Positions 25,768 through 35,273 of a stretch of 64,000 nucleotides of DNA are shown here, one piece after another. The notes beneath the pieces are model-generated. The model did not search any database. It saw nothing but the letters and a program-made list of their open reading frames with translations, and was not told the DNA's origin. Position 1 is the stretch's first letter, and each line of letters starts with the position of its first letter. The DNA is from Streptomyces sp. RPT161 (GTDB taxonomy: Bacteria > Actinomycetota > Actinomycetes > Streptomycetales > Streptomycetaceae), in contig NZ_JAPZVN010000003.1 in the NCBI RefSeq assembly GCF_027533845.1, positions 578,226-642,225 of the forward strand. The letters run 5' to 3'. Made by a program: the position numbers and the translations under genes.

Positions 25768-25985
25768 GCCGCCGCCGACGTCTCACCCTGCTGGCGACGG
25801 CGGCACTGGCGGTGCCGCTGCTGGCCGGGTGCGGGCACTCCGCCACCGGCTCGGCCAGCGGCACGCCGTCGGCCACGTCGACACCGGGTTCGTCCTCCGC
25901 GAGCCAGCTCCAGCAGATGCAGCACAAGGTCGACGCCGCCCAGAGCGCGGCGGACGCGGCGGACCAGGACGCCCGCAGTAACTAG
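25764..25985 (+). CDS. Small lipoprotein
   Basis: 73 residues from GTG 25764, which overlaps the TGA of the preceding gene. 'SRRRRLTLLATAALAVPLLAGC' is a lipoprotein signal with Cys23. The rest is a Ser/Thr-rich linker and a short Gln/Ala/Asp-rich helix ('LQQMQHKVDAAQSAADAADQ'). No enzymatic motif. A short surface-anchored helix coupled to a secreted helical partner suggests the two bind each other or sense the envelope for the adjacent kinase; this is inference. A strong terminator follows. Confidence 0.65.
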   Translation: MSRRRRLTLLATAALAVPLLAGCGHSATGSASGTPSATSTPGSSSASQLQQMQHKVDAAQSAADAADQDARSN

Positions 25986-26048
25986 CCCTTCCGGCGGATT
26001 CCCGCCCGGTTGCCGTCGGTGCGCCGGAAGATGCCGTCTGACGTGCGC

Positions 26049-26077
26049 GAACGCCCCCGCTCCTGGCGGGGGCGTTC
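26049..26077 (+). terminator. Strong terminator after the two-component/exported-protein region
   Basis: GAACGCCCCCGC and GCGGGGGCGTTC form a perfect 12-bp stem around a five-base loop. It lies 63 bases after the lipoprotein stop and before the next promoter region. Confidence 0.8.
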
Positions 26078-26204
26078 CAGCATTCGGGTGAGGCCCGGCG
26101 TTCGGTTCGCATCGCAAGCGGGGCCGAGAGGGGGTTGCATCCTGGTGAGCCGGTCGGGCCAACGCGGCCACGCAGACCGCGCCGTCCGGCGCCGGGAGAG
26201 TGCC

Positions 26205-26663
26205 ATGTCCTCTGGTCGAATCACCGCGGTCGCCCTGGCCGCCGTTGCCACGCTCGGATTCACCGCCGCGGCCGCCGTGGCCAGTGTGCACCCCGATCCG
26301 GTGGGTCCGGGGCAGCAGTTGCGGCTGAGCGACGACAGGAAGTGCGACATGTCGATGGGCGCCCACGCTTCCTCACCGCTGTTCGGTGAGACGGCGCTGG
26401 CCGCAGGGGCGGACCGGATGGTGGCCGGCGTCACCACTCCCGCGACCGCGCGGCCCGGCAGCTATCCGGTGACGATCCGCTGCGGCGCGGGCGGTGTCCG
26501 GGTCACCGGCACGGTCACCGTCCAGGCCGCCCCCTCCAAGGGCGCCGAGGCGGGCACCGGCGCCCCCGGCGGGGGCGCGCCCCAACTCGCCTGCGGTACC
26601 GCGCTGTTGGCCTTGGCGGCCTGCGGCGCCGTACGCCGACGGCGCGGCCCCTCCCACCGCTAG
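26205..26663 (+). CDS. Exported protein with C-terminal membrane anchor
   Basis: 152 residues. CGGGAGAG precedes ATG 26205. The signal sequence ends about residue 30 ('AALGFTAAAAVASVHP' region). The middle ~90 residues look like an Ig-like surface domain ('GSYPVTIRCGAGGVRVTGTVTVQ'). The C-terminus is a short hydrophobic segment ending in 'RRRRG', as in sortase substrates, but no LPxTG or LAxTG precedes it. It is probably held by the membrane segment alone. Function unknown. Confidence 0.6.
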   Translation: MSSGRITAVALAAVATLGFTAAAAVASVHPDPVGPGQQLRLSDDRKCDMSMGAHASSPLFGETALAAGADRMVAGVTTPATARPGSYPVTIRCGAGGVRVTGTVTVQAAPSKGAEAGTGAPGGGAPQLACGTALLALAACGAVRRRRGPSHR

Positions 26664-26704
26664 CACGGTTGCGCCGGGGCGGGTTCGGGCTCGCGGCGGG
26701 CCCG

Positions 26705-26743
26705 GCGTCCCGCATGCGAACCCCAGCGGGCGTCAGCCGTCCA
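26705..26743. repeat. 39-bp direct repeat, copy 1
   Basis: The 39 bases here, beginning GCGTCCCGCATGCGAACCCC, recur at 27447-27485 with one mismatch (A/G at position 21). Each copy spans the last codons, the stop and the 3' flank of a minus-strand gene. It contains CCCGC...GCGGG arms and a GCATGC palindrome. Confidence 0.85.
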
Positions 26744-27323
26744 CGCGGGCGTGAAGGTGCATGTCGTGCCAGCCATCGGCATGCAGTGTCGCGCTGCGCT
26801 TCGTACCCTCCAAGGCGAACCCCGCCTTCTCCGCCACACGGCAGGACGCCGTGTTCGCCACCCCGTGGGTGAGTTCGAGCCGATGCAGACCGAGGTCGCG
26901 GAAGGCCCATCGCGCGACCCTGTTGGTGGCGTGCAGGGCCACTCCCGCGCCGCGGGCGGCTGGCAGCACCCAGTAGATGTACTCCGCGGTGCCCTGCCGC
27001 AGGTCCATGCCGCCCAGGGCGACCGACCCCAGCACCGAGTCGTCGTCGGCACGGGTGATGCCCCAAGTGGCAGCCGCCTCCTCGTGCCACCGCCGCCCGT
27101 AGCGCGCGATCCGCTCCCGGGCCTGCTCGACGCCGCCGGTGGGCGGGCGGTTCCACTGCCGGATCGCCGGGTCCTGCCAGGCGGCGGCCAGCGCGGGGGC
27201 GTCCTCCTGCCGCCATGGCCGCAGGGTGAGCCCGGCGTCGGCTATGTGCAGTACGGGTTGCGCGGCACAGCCCATCCGTCCGGCGGGGACGACATCGGGT
27301 ATGCGCTCGTTGATCGGGTTCAT
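26733..27323 (-). CDS. GNAT-family N-acetyltransferase, RimJ/RimL-like
   Basis: 196 residues. The GNAT core begins near residue 32 ('LTLRPWRQEDAPALAAAWQDPAI'). Motif A shows 'YWVLPAARGAGVALHATNRVARWAF', the acetyl-CoA pyrophosphate loop, and 'NTASCRVAEKAGFALEG' is the closing strand. Relatives acetylate protein N-termini or small amines. The ~28 residues before the core are not typical, and a start nearer to the core is possible. It ends inside the first copy of a 39-bp repeat shared with the 3' end of the LysR gene. Confidence 0.85.
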   Translation of the reverse strand: MNPINERIPDVVPAGRMGCAAQPVLHIADAGLTLRPWRQEDAPALAAAWQDPAIRQWNRPPTGGVEQARERIARYGRRWHEEAAATWGITRADDDSVLGSVALGGMDLRQGTAEYIYWVLPAARGAGVALHATNRVARWAFRDLGLHRLELTHGVANTASCRVAEKAGFALEGTKRSATLHADGWHDMHLHARVDG

Positions 27324-27446
27324 CGCCGCATCCTGCCAGACGCGTTCACCCCGCCCCGGCCCAACCGGTCGGCCAGGAAGCCCTCAAGGCAAGCCCCGCG
27401 GCGGCGAGCGGCCACGACGGCGGAGACCGGCGGTGCCGAGCCGACC

Positions 27447-27485
27447 GCGTCCCGCATGCGAACCCCGGCGGGCGTCAGCCGTCCA
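27447..27485. repeat. 39-bp direct repeat, copy 2
   Basis: Second copy of the repeat at 26705-26743, differing at one base. It covers the final codons and stop (27475-27477) of the LysR gene on the minus strand, so the two genes end with almost the same DNA and the same 'DG-stop'. Confidence 0.85.
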
Positions 27486-28404
27486 GCAGCCAGGTACTGG
27501 ACGGAAGTGTCTGCTCCCGCGCCGCCGAGCGCAGGTGCTCGCGCAGCACGCTGCGCAACTCCCGTGCGGCTCGCGGCGGTTCGACGTCCTTGCGGTGGGC
27601 GACCGCGATGGTGCGGTGCAGCCCGGGCGGGGCGAAGGGGGTGACCCGTAGCCCGGATCGGGCGGCGACCATGGAGGGGATCACGGCGAGGCCGAGGCCA
27701 GCTCGGACGAAGCCGAGTACCGCGTCCATCTCACCGCCCTCGACGGTGAAGACGGGGTCGAATCCGGCCGCCCGGCACGCCGAGGTGGTGAACTCACGTA
27801 GGTCGTAGCCGCGCCGGAACATCACCATTGGCTGGTCGCGCAGGTCCTCGATGCGGATCCGGCCGCTGCGGGCCGGGGCGGACGACGGCGCGGAGACCAC
27901 GACGAGGTCCTCGCGCAGCAGCTCGGTCGCGGCCAGCGCCGGGGCCTGGCCGGGCAGCGGGGTGATGATCAGGGCGAGATCGAGTTCACCGGCCGCCAGC
28001 ACCCGTACCAGGTCCTGCGAGCCGTCCTCGTGGACCACCAGGTCCACCCCGGGGAAGCGGTCGTGGAAGTCCCGCAGCACATCCGGCACCAGACTGGCGC
28101 ACAGGCTGGGGGTGGCCCCGATGCGGACCCGGCCGCGGCGCAGCTGGGCGACCTCCTGCACCTCCCTGCGCGCCGTCTCGGCGTCGGCGAGGATCCGCTG
28201 GGCGAGCGGAAGCAGCGCCTCGCCCGCGTCGGTGAGCGTGATATGACCGCGGGCGCGGTGGAACAGCTCGGCGCCCAACTCCCGTTCCAGGGCCCGGATC
28301 TGCTGGGATAGCGAGGGCTGCGCGACATGCACCCGGGCGGCGGCCCGGGTGAAGTGGCGGGTCTCGGCGACGGCCGCGAAGTACTGGAGCTGGTGCAGCT
28401 GCAC
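27475..28404 (-). CDS. LysR-family regulator, probably of sdhCAB
   Basis: 309 residues from GTG 28404 (GTG 28413, three codons earlier, is equally possible). The winged helix is at 1-60 ('LHQLQYFAAVAETRHFTRAAARVHVAQPSLSQQIRALE', which is the LysR signature). A substrate-binding-like effector domain covers ~90-300 ('VRIGATPSLCASLVPDVL', 'GLGLAVIPSMVAARSGL'). It is divergent from the succinate dehydrogenase operon, with a palindrome carrying the T-N11-A LysR motif between them. Autoregulation and control of sdh are the natural inference. Confidence 0.9.
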   Translation of the reverse strand: MQLHQLQYFAAVAETRHFTRAAARVHVAQPSLSQQIRALERELGAELFHRARGHITLTDAGEALLPLAQRILADAETARREVQEVAQLRRGRVRIGATPSLCASLVPDVLRDFHDRFPGVDLVVHEDGSQDLVRVLAAGELDLALIITPLPGQAPALAATELLREDLVVVSAPSSAPARSGRIRIEDLRDQPMVMFRRGYDLREFTTSACRAAGFDPVFTVEGGEMDAVLGFVRAGLGLAVIPSMVAARSGLRVTPFAPPGLHRTIAVAHRKDVEPPRAARELRSVLREHLRSAAREQTLPSSTWLLDG

Positions 28405-28425
28405 GGCTGCCACGATACCCCCACA

Positions 28426-28444
28426 CGATAGGGAACGCCTATCG
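28426..28444. promoter_or_regulatory. LysR-type T-N11-A palindrome
   Basis: CGATAGG-gaacg-CCTATCG has perfect 7-bp arms. T28429 and A28441 are separated by 11 bases, as in LysR recognition boxes. It lies 22 bases upstream of the LysR start and 58 bases from sdhC. Confidence 0.7.
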
Positions 28445-28463
28445 AAACCAGCCGCACCATGTC

Positions 28464-28494
28464 TTGGACCGATCCACCCTGACCTGCCTACCGT
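28464..28494 (+). promoter_or_regulatory. Probable sdhC promoter, leaderless mRNA
   Basis: TTGGAC (28464-28469) and TACCGT (28489-28494) make a -35/-10 pair with a somewhat long 19-base spacer. The -10 ends 7 bases before the sdhC ATG, and no ribosome site is present, so transcription probably starts at the start codon. Confidence 0.5.
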
Positions 28495-28501
28495 CTGTGT
28501 C

Positions 28502-29206
28502 ATGGCACTGGCGACGCGGACGGTCCGACGGCCGTCCACCTTGGCAACCCTGTGGCGGTCGACCGTCGGCAAGAAGACCGTGATGGCCGTCACCGGCGTG
28601 ATCATGCTGCTGTACCTCGTCGCGCACATGCTGGGAAACCTGAAGATCTTCTTCGGCTCGACGGAGTTCAACGGCTACGCGCACTGGTTGCGCACCATCG
28701 GTGAGCCCGCGCTGCACTACAGCTGGTTCCTGTGGATCGTGCGGGTGGTGCTGGCCGCCTCGGTGGTGCTGCACGCGGTGTCCGCGTACCAGCTCAGCCG
28801 CCGTGACCTGGCCGCCCGCCCCACGGCCTACGCGCACCGGCGGCCGCGGGCCGGCTACGCGACCCGCACCATGCGGTGGGGCGGGGTGATCCTCGGCCTG
28901 TTCATCGTCTGGCACCTGCTGGACCTGACCACCCTGACGGTGAACCCGCGCGGTGAGGCGGGCCACCCGTACCAGAACGTGGTGGCGGACTTCCACAACT
29001 GGTACGCCGACGTGGTCTACATCGTCGCGATGCTGGCCCTCGGGCTGCACATCCGGCACGGCTTCTGGAGCGCTGCGCAGACCCTCGGCGCCAACAACGC
29101 GCGCCGCGACAGGACGCTCAAGTTCACCGCCAACGCGCTGGCCCTCGTCCTGACCGCGGGATTCGTCGCGGTGCCCGTCTCGGTGATGACCGGAGTGGTG
29201 AGCTGA
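28502..29206 (+). CDS. sdhC: Succinate dehydrogenase/fumarate reductase cytochrome b subunit
   Basis: 234 residues with five predicted membrane helices. It is the single-subunit diheme cytochrome b type (B-type) that replaces SdhC plus SdhD. Candidate heme histidines are in '[12 protein letters not shown]', 'ALHYSWFLW', '[11 protein letters not shown]', 'IVWHLLDL' and 'GLHIRHGFW'. It anchors SdhAB to the membrane and passes electrons to the quinone pool. It begins the sdhCAB operon directly at the promoter, and sdhA starts one base after its stop. Confidence 0.92.
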   Translation: MALATRTVRRPSTLATLWRSTVGKKTVMAVTGVIMLLYLVAHMLGNLKIFFGSTEFNGYAHWLRTIGEPALHYSWFLWIVRVVLAASVVLHAVSAYQLSRRDLAARPTAYAHRRPRAGYATRTMRWGGVILGLFIVWHLLDLTTLTVNPRGEAGHPYQNVVADFHNWYADVVYIVAMLALGLHIRHGFWSAAQTLGANNARRDRTLKFTANALALVLTAGFVAVPVSVMTGVVS

Positions 29207-29207
29207 C

Positions 29208-31150
<1,943 letters not shown>

Positions 31151-31154
<4 letters not shown>

Positions 31155-31912
31155 GGCTCACCCTGCGCGTCTGGCGCCAGCGCGGCCCGGAACAGCCCGG
31201 CGCCATGACCACGTACGAGGTCGACGGCATCAGCGAGGACATGTCGTTCCTGGAGATGCTCGACACGCTCAACGAGCGGCTGATCCTGGACGGCGACGAG
31301 CCGGTGGCCTTCGACCACGACTGCCGTGAGGGCATCTGCGGCGCGTGCGGGATGGTGATCAACGGCCAGGCGCACGGCCCGGAGCGCACCACCACCTGCC
31401 AGTTGCACATGCGGCACTTCTCGGACGGCGACACCATCGACATCGAACCGTGGCGGGCGGCGGCCTTTCCGGTGGTGAAGGACCTGGTGGTGGACCGGTC
31501 GGCGTTCGACCGGATCATCGGCTCCGGCGGCTATGTCACCGCGCCGACCGGCAGCGCGCCGGAGGCGCATGCCACGCCGGTGCCCAAGCCCGTCGCCGAC
31601 ACGGCGTTCGAGCACGCCGAGTGCATCGGGTGCGGGGCGTGTGTGGCGGCCTGCCCCAACGGGTCGGCGATGCTGTTCACTTCGGCGAAGGTGGTCCACC
31701 TCAACGTCCTGCCACAGGGCGCTCCCGAGCGGGAGAGCCGTGTCCTCGACATGGTCGACACCATGGACGCGGAGGGCTTCGGCGGCTGCACCAACACCGG
31801 CGAGTGCGCGCTGGCCTGCCCGAAGGGGATCCCCCTGCAGTCCATCGCCACCATGAACCGCGAGTTCCTGCGCGCCGCCCGCAAGGCGCCCCGCCAGGCA
31901 CGGCCGATGTGA
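31151..31912 (+). CDS. sdhB: Succinate dehydrogenase/fumarate reductase iron-sulfur subunit
   Basis: 253 residues. The N-terminal plant-type ferredoxin domain has the [2Fe-2S] ligands in '[10 protein letters not shown]' with a later 'TTCQLH'. The C-terminal domain has '[12 protein letters not shown]' and '[17 protein letters not shown]' for the [4Fe-4S] and [3Fe-4S] clusters. It carries electrons from SdhA flavin to the cytochrome b. It is the last gene of the operon, coupled to sdhA by ATGA. Confidence 0.95.
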
Positions 31913-31986
31913 TCATGGTGCGGGGTGGGGCGTCCTAGACTCCACCGGGACGTTCCGGATCATCCAGTCACCAGGAGGCGGCAAGA

Positions 31987-32922
31987 GTGCGGCACGACGC
32001 GAAAGGCGTGGGGCAGCGGGACGAGGCGGCGTTGGTCGAGTTGGCCGATGGTGTGTCGGCCTACGTACAGCCGCGGGGCGGGTGGTGCGTCAGCAACGCC
32101 GGGGTGCTGGTCGGCCGGGAAGCGGTCACGCTGATCGACTGCACGGCCACCGAGTCGAGCGCGCTGCGGCTGCGTTCGGCGATCGCCGAGCGCACTCCCG
32201 CGCCGGTCGGCACCATGGTGCTCACCCACCACCATGGCGACCACCACTACGGCGCCGGGGTGTTCGGCCCGGGCCTGACCGTCGTCGCGCATGAGCGGAC
32301 CCGGGAGACGATGCTGCGGGAAGGCGTGAACCTGCCCTCGATCTGGCCCGATGTGCAGTGGGGCGACGTTCGGCTGGTGCCGCCGCAGCTGACGTTCACC
32401 GACCGGATGACGCTGTATGTCGACGAGCTGCGGGTCGAGTTGATCCATCTGGGCCCGGCGCACACCACGGGGGACGTGGTGGCCTGGCTGCCGGAGCGGC
32501 GGGTGCTGTTCACCGGCGACCTCACGTTCTCCCAGAGCACGCCGTTCTGCCTGCAGGGGTCGCTGGACGGCACCCTGGAAGTGCTGGCGGCGCTGCGGGA
32601 GTTGGACGCGCAGGTGGTGGTCAGCGGGCACGGTCCGGTCGGCGGCCCGGAGGTCCTGGACGCCAACGCGGAGTACCTGCGCTGGGTGCGCGAGCTGGCC
32701 GCCGAGGGCTTCGCCGCCGGGCGGGAGCCGTTGGAGGTGGCGCGGGGCGCCGATCTCGGGGCGTTCGCCGGGCTGTTGGAGCCGGAGCGGCTGGTGGCCA
32801 ACCTCCACCGCGGGTACGCGGAGCTGCGCGGCGAGCCGCGCGGCGTCGAACTGCCGCTGCCCCCGATCCTGAAGGACCTGGTCGCCTTCAACGGCGGTCG
32901 GCCGCTGTCCTGTTCGGCGTAG
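31987..32922 (+). CDS. MBL-fold metallo-hydrolase
   Basis: 311 residues. AGGAGGCGG precedes GTG 31987. The metallo-beta-lactamase signature HxHxDH is H81-H83-D85-H86 in 'LTHHHGDHHYG'. 'GPAHTTGDVVAWLPERRVLFTGDLTF' gives the bridging ligands, and 'VVSGHGPVGG' the last histidine. A ~70-residue tail follows. Likely a dinuclear zinc hydrolase of esters, lactones or thioesters. A TAGACT -10-like element lies at 31936. Its last 35 bases overlap the end of the convergent luciferase-like gene. Confidence 0.85.
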   Translation: MRHDAKGVGQRDEAALVELADGVSAYVQPRGGWCVSNAGVLVGREAVTLIDCTATESSALRLRSAIAERTPAPVGTMVLTHHHGDHHYGAGVFGPGLTVVAHERTRETMLREGVNLPSIWPDVQWGDVRLVPPQLTFTDRMTLYVDELRVELIHLGPAHTTGDVVAWLPERRVLFTGDLTFSQSTPFCLQGSLDGTLEVLAALRELDAQVVVSGHGPVGGPEVLDANAEYLRWVRELAAEGFAAGREPLEVARGADLGAFAGLLEPERLVANLHRGYAELRGEPRGVELPLPPILKDLVAFNGGRPLSCSA

Positions 32923-33910
32923 CGCTCGTCATGGCGGCCAGCCTGCGGTAGGAGCCGAACACGGCTTCCCGGTCGTAACCGCTCGTCGTCACCAGGAACT
33001 CGTCGGCCTCGGTGCGCCCGATCAACGCACCGAGGCCGTCGGCCACTTCCTCCTCCGTACCGAGGATGTGCCCGGTCATGGCGCGTTCGAACTCGGTGCG
33101 CTCGCGGCTCGTCATGTCCAGCGCCCGGATCTCCTCGGCGGGTGCCAGCGGCGGGAACTCGCCGTGGGTACGGGAGTACGCGGTGGACCAGGCCTCCGGG
33201 ACCAGCAACTCGCGTGCGGCCTCGGCGGTGTCGGCGACCGCCACCGTGCCGGAGACGATCACATAGGGCCGGTCCGCCCACGCGGACGGCCGGAAGTGCT
33301 CGCGGTAGCCGTCGATGGCCTCCAGCATCCGCCGCTCACCGCGCGCGGCGGCGATCACCAGCGGCAGCCCCGCCTCCGCGGCCACCCGCGCCCCGGCGCC
33401 GGTGGCCAGTACGAACGCGGGAACGGTCAGTCCCTCGGCGGGGCGGGCGTGCACCGGGTGCTCACCGGTGAAGTAGCCGAGCAGCTCGGTCAGTTGGGCG
33501 GCGAAGTAGTCGGCCGCGTCCTTGTCCCGGCCCAGTGCCCGCCGCACCCCGTCGGTGAACGCCACCGAGCGGCCCAGGCCCATGTCGATCCGGCCGGGGA
33601 ACAGTGCCGCGAGCACCCCGAACTGCTCGGCCACCACCATCGGTTGGTGGTTGGGCAGCATGACTCCGCCGGTGCCGACCCTGATCCGGCTGGTGGCGGC
33701 GGCCACGGCGGCGGCCAGAACGGTGGGCGCCGAGCCCGCGACACCGGGCACGCCGTGGTGCTCGGAGACCCAGAAGCGGTGGTAGCCCCAGGCCTCGGCC
33801 TGCCGGGCGAACGCCACGGTGTCGCGCAGCGCCCGCGACGGGTGCCGTCCGCGCCGGGTCCGGGAGCGGTCCAGCACCGACAGCCGGACCGTGGGCGTCT
33901 TCAAGGTCAC
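32888..33910 (-). CDS. LLM-class flavin-dependent oxidoreductase
   Basis: 340 residues. It is the single-component luciferase-like subgroup: 'LSVLDRSRTRRG', 'GYHRFWVSEHHGVPGVAGSAP', 'RIRVGTGGVMLPNHQPMVVAEQFGVLAALFPGRIDMGLGR' (read in pieces) and 'FVLATGAGARVAAEAGLPLV'. It is more FMN- than F420-like. The substrate is unknown. GTG 33910 has no clear ribosome site. It lies 38 bases beyond the stop of the TetR gene on the same strand and could be in the same transcript. Its C-terminus overlaps the convergent metallo-hydrolase by 35 bases. Confidence 0.85.
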   Translation of the reverse strand: MTLKTPTVRLSVLDRSRTRRGRHPSRALRDTVAFARQAEAWGYHRFWVSEHHGVPGVAGSAPTVLAAAVAAATSRIRVGTGGVMLPNHQPMVVAEQFGVLAALFPGRIDMGLGRSVAFTDGVRRALGRDKDAADYFAAQLTELLGYFTGEHPVHARPAEGLTVPAFVLATGAGARVAAEAGLPLVIAAARGERRMLEAIDGYREHFRPSAWADRPYVIVSGTVAVADTAEAARELLVPEAWSTAYSRTHGEFPPLAPAEEIRALDMTSRERTEFERAMTGHILGTEEEVADGLGALIGRTEADEFLVTTSGYDREAVFGSYRRLAAMTSATPNRTAADRR

Positions 33911-33948
33911 TTACAGCACAACGCCCACGGCCGCCCGGAATTCCCGTC

Positions 33949-34605
33949 TCAGTCGTCCAGCCAGTGGCTGCGGCCCAGCCGGATCAGCCGCAACTGGCGG
34001 CGGGCGATGTTGGCGATGTCCTCCTCGGACTCGGGGTGCTCGGGTGGGACGTCCAGGAAGGCGATGGCGATCATCACCATGTGGTCGACATAGAGGTCGG
34101 CGAGCATCCGGACGTCCTGCGGGCTCCAGCCCTCGGACTCCGGCTGTGCCGCGAGGTCGCTCGCCAGCTCCTCGGCGAACAGCCGTAGTTCGTCGGCGAT
34201 CGCCTCACGCACCGGCTGTACACCGCCGTACCGTTCGCGGGCGATGAAGCGGAAGTGCGGGCGGTGTTCGCGCACATAGCGCGCGATCACCGCGACGGTG
34301 CCGTCTATCACCTCGTCGGCCTTGGCCTGCTCGCCGCGGATGGCCCGCACCATCTCGCGCAGCGACCCGAAGGACTCCTCGACCAGTGCGACACCGAGGT
34401 CGCCCATGTCGCGGAAGTGCCGGTAGAACCCGGCGGGCGCGACCCCGACCTCACGGGTCAGTTCGCGCAGCCCGAGGCTGCTCAGACTCTGGTGTTCCAG
34501 CAGCCGCAGCCCCGCGTCCAACAGCGCCTGGCGGGTGCGCAGTTTCTGGGCCTGTCTGGCGCCCAGGGGTTTGTGGGCCTGGTCGGCCCCGAGCATGTGA
34601 CTCAC
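33949..34605 (-). CDS. TetR-family regulator
   Basis: 218 residues from GTG 34605; ATG 34596 is the alternative, and neither has a strong ribosome site. The helix-turn-helix is at ~20-65 ('RTRQALLDAGLRLLEHQSLSSLGLRELTREVGVAPAGFYRHFRDMGDL'). The helical ligand domain includes 'VDHMVMIAIAFLDVPPEHPE'. The 'APAGFYRHF' recognition region recalls the FabR/DesT group that responds to fatty acyl chains, but this is only resemblance. A strong operator with 11-bp arms stands in the divergent gap to a small membrane protein. The luciferase-like gene follows on the same strand. Confidence 0.85.
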   Translation of the reverse strand: MSHMLGADQAHKPLGARQAQKLRTRQALLDAGLRLLEHQSLSSLGLRELTREVGVAPAGFYRHFRDMGDLGVALVEESFGSLREMVRAIRGEQAKADEVIDGTVAVIARYVREHRPHFRFIARERYGGVQPVREAIADELRLFAEELASDLAAQPESEGWSPQDVRMLADLYVDHMVMIAIAFLDVPPEHPESEEDIANIARRQLRLIRLGRSHWLDD

Positions 34606-34656
34606 ATCATCCAGTAAACAGTCGTTCGCTCGTTTTCGCCAGGCTAGAGTGGGCAT

Positions 34657-34692
34657 GTCAGTGAACAACTGTCATCCCAACTGTTCACTGAC
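34657..34692. promoter_or_regulatory. TetR operator candidate, 11-bp arms
   Basis: GTCAGTGAACA (34657-34667) and TGTTCACTGAC (34682-34692) are perfect inverted arms 14 bases apart. They start just after a -10-like TAGAGT at 34645. A further GTTCGGTTCACC lies directly downstream. The site sits where binding would block the plus-strand transcript and probably the tetR promoter. Confidence 0.7.
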
Positions 34693-34736
34693 TGTTCGGT
34701 TCACCGAAGTCCCACGTCTTACGGAGAAGGCCCGTC

Positions 34737-34892
34737 ATGGCTCTCGCCCTGATCGTCATCGCCCTCGGAACCCTTTTCGGCGCGGCGGCCTACGCACCGG
34801 CCCCGGTGTTCATCGGCGCCGCAGCGTTGATCGGCGGCTGGCTGCTGGTGTTCTACGTCCGTGAGCGCCTCGCCCGCGCCCGCAACCACTGA
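34737..34892 (+). CDS. Small two-helix membrane protein (51 aa)
   Basis: A 51-codon frame with GGAGAAGG before ATG 34737. It holds two hydrophobic helices ('LALIVIALGTLFGAAAYA' and 'FIGAAALIGGWLLVFYV') and a basic tail ending RARNH. It is the first gene under the TetR operator and is followed 32 bases on by a DUF4190 membrane protein. Function unknown; small size and position suggest a regulator-controlled envelope or transporter accessory. Confidence 0.65.
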   Translation: MALALIVIALGTLFGAAAYAPAPVFIGAAALIGGWLLVFYVRERLARARNH

Positions 34893-34924
34893 CCGCTCCC
34901 GCATCCGGAAGGGAATCCACCACC

Positions 34925-35203
34925 ATGGACACCGTCGTCCCGGCCCGGACCACGGCCACCGCCCGGCGTTCGGACGCCGACGGCACGGCCGTCGCCTCGT
35001 TCATCCTGGGGCTGCTCGGCACCTTCGTGCTGAACATCGTCTTCGGACCGCTCGCCATCATCCTGGCCTCGGTCGCCCTGGTACGCGGCACCCGGCGGCG
35101 CGGCCGTGCGCTGCTCGGGCTGTTCCTCGGCATCGCCGACATCGCCATCCTGGTCGCCCTGATCACCGCCCACCAGGACATCGCCTGGACCCCAGGCTTC
35201 TGA
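34925..35203 (+). CDS. DUF4190 small membrane protein
   Basis: 92 residues. GGAAGGG precedes ATG 34925. 'DGTAVASFILGLLGTFVLNIVFGPLAIILASVALVRGTRRRGRAL', read in pieces, is the DUF4190 pattern of two membrane helices with a conserved Gly/Pro turn; a third short helix follows. These proteins are widespread in actinobacteria, with no assigned role. It probably shares the TetR-controlled transcript with the 51-residue protein. Confidence 0.75.
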   Translation: MDTVVPARTTATARRSDADGTAVASFILGLLGTFVLNIVFGPLAIILASVALVRGTRRRGRALLGLFLGIADIAILVALITAHQDIAWTPGF

Positions 35204-35273
35204 AACGCCGCCGCTGGCCGAACAAGCGTTTAAGCTCGGCCGGTGACCAACTACCACCGCACGGCGCACCGCC

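Noticed and set aside
26705..27485. Repeat pair as attachment sites of a small mobile element
   Set aside because: The segment between holds only a GNAT gene with normal composition. There is no integrase, transposase or tRNA nearby.
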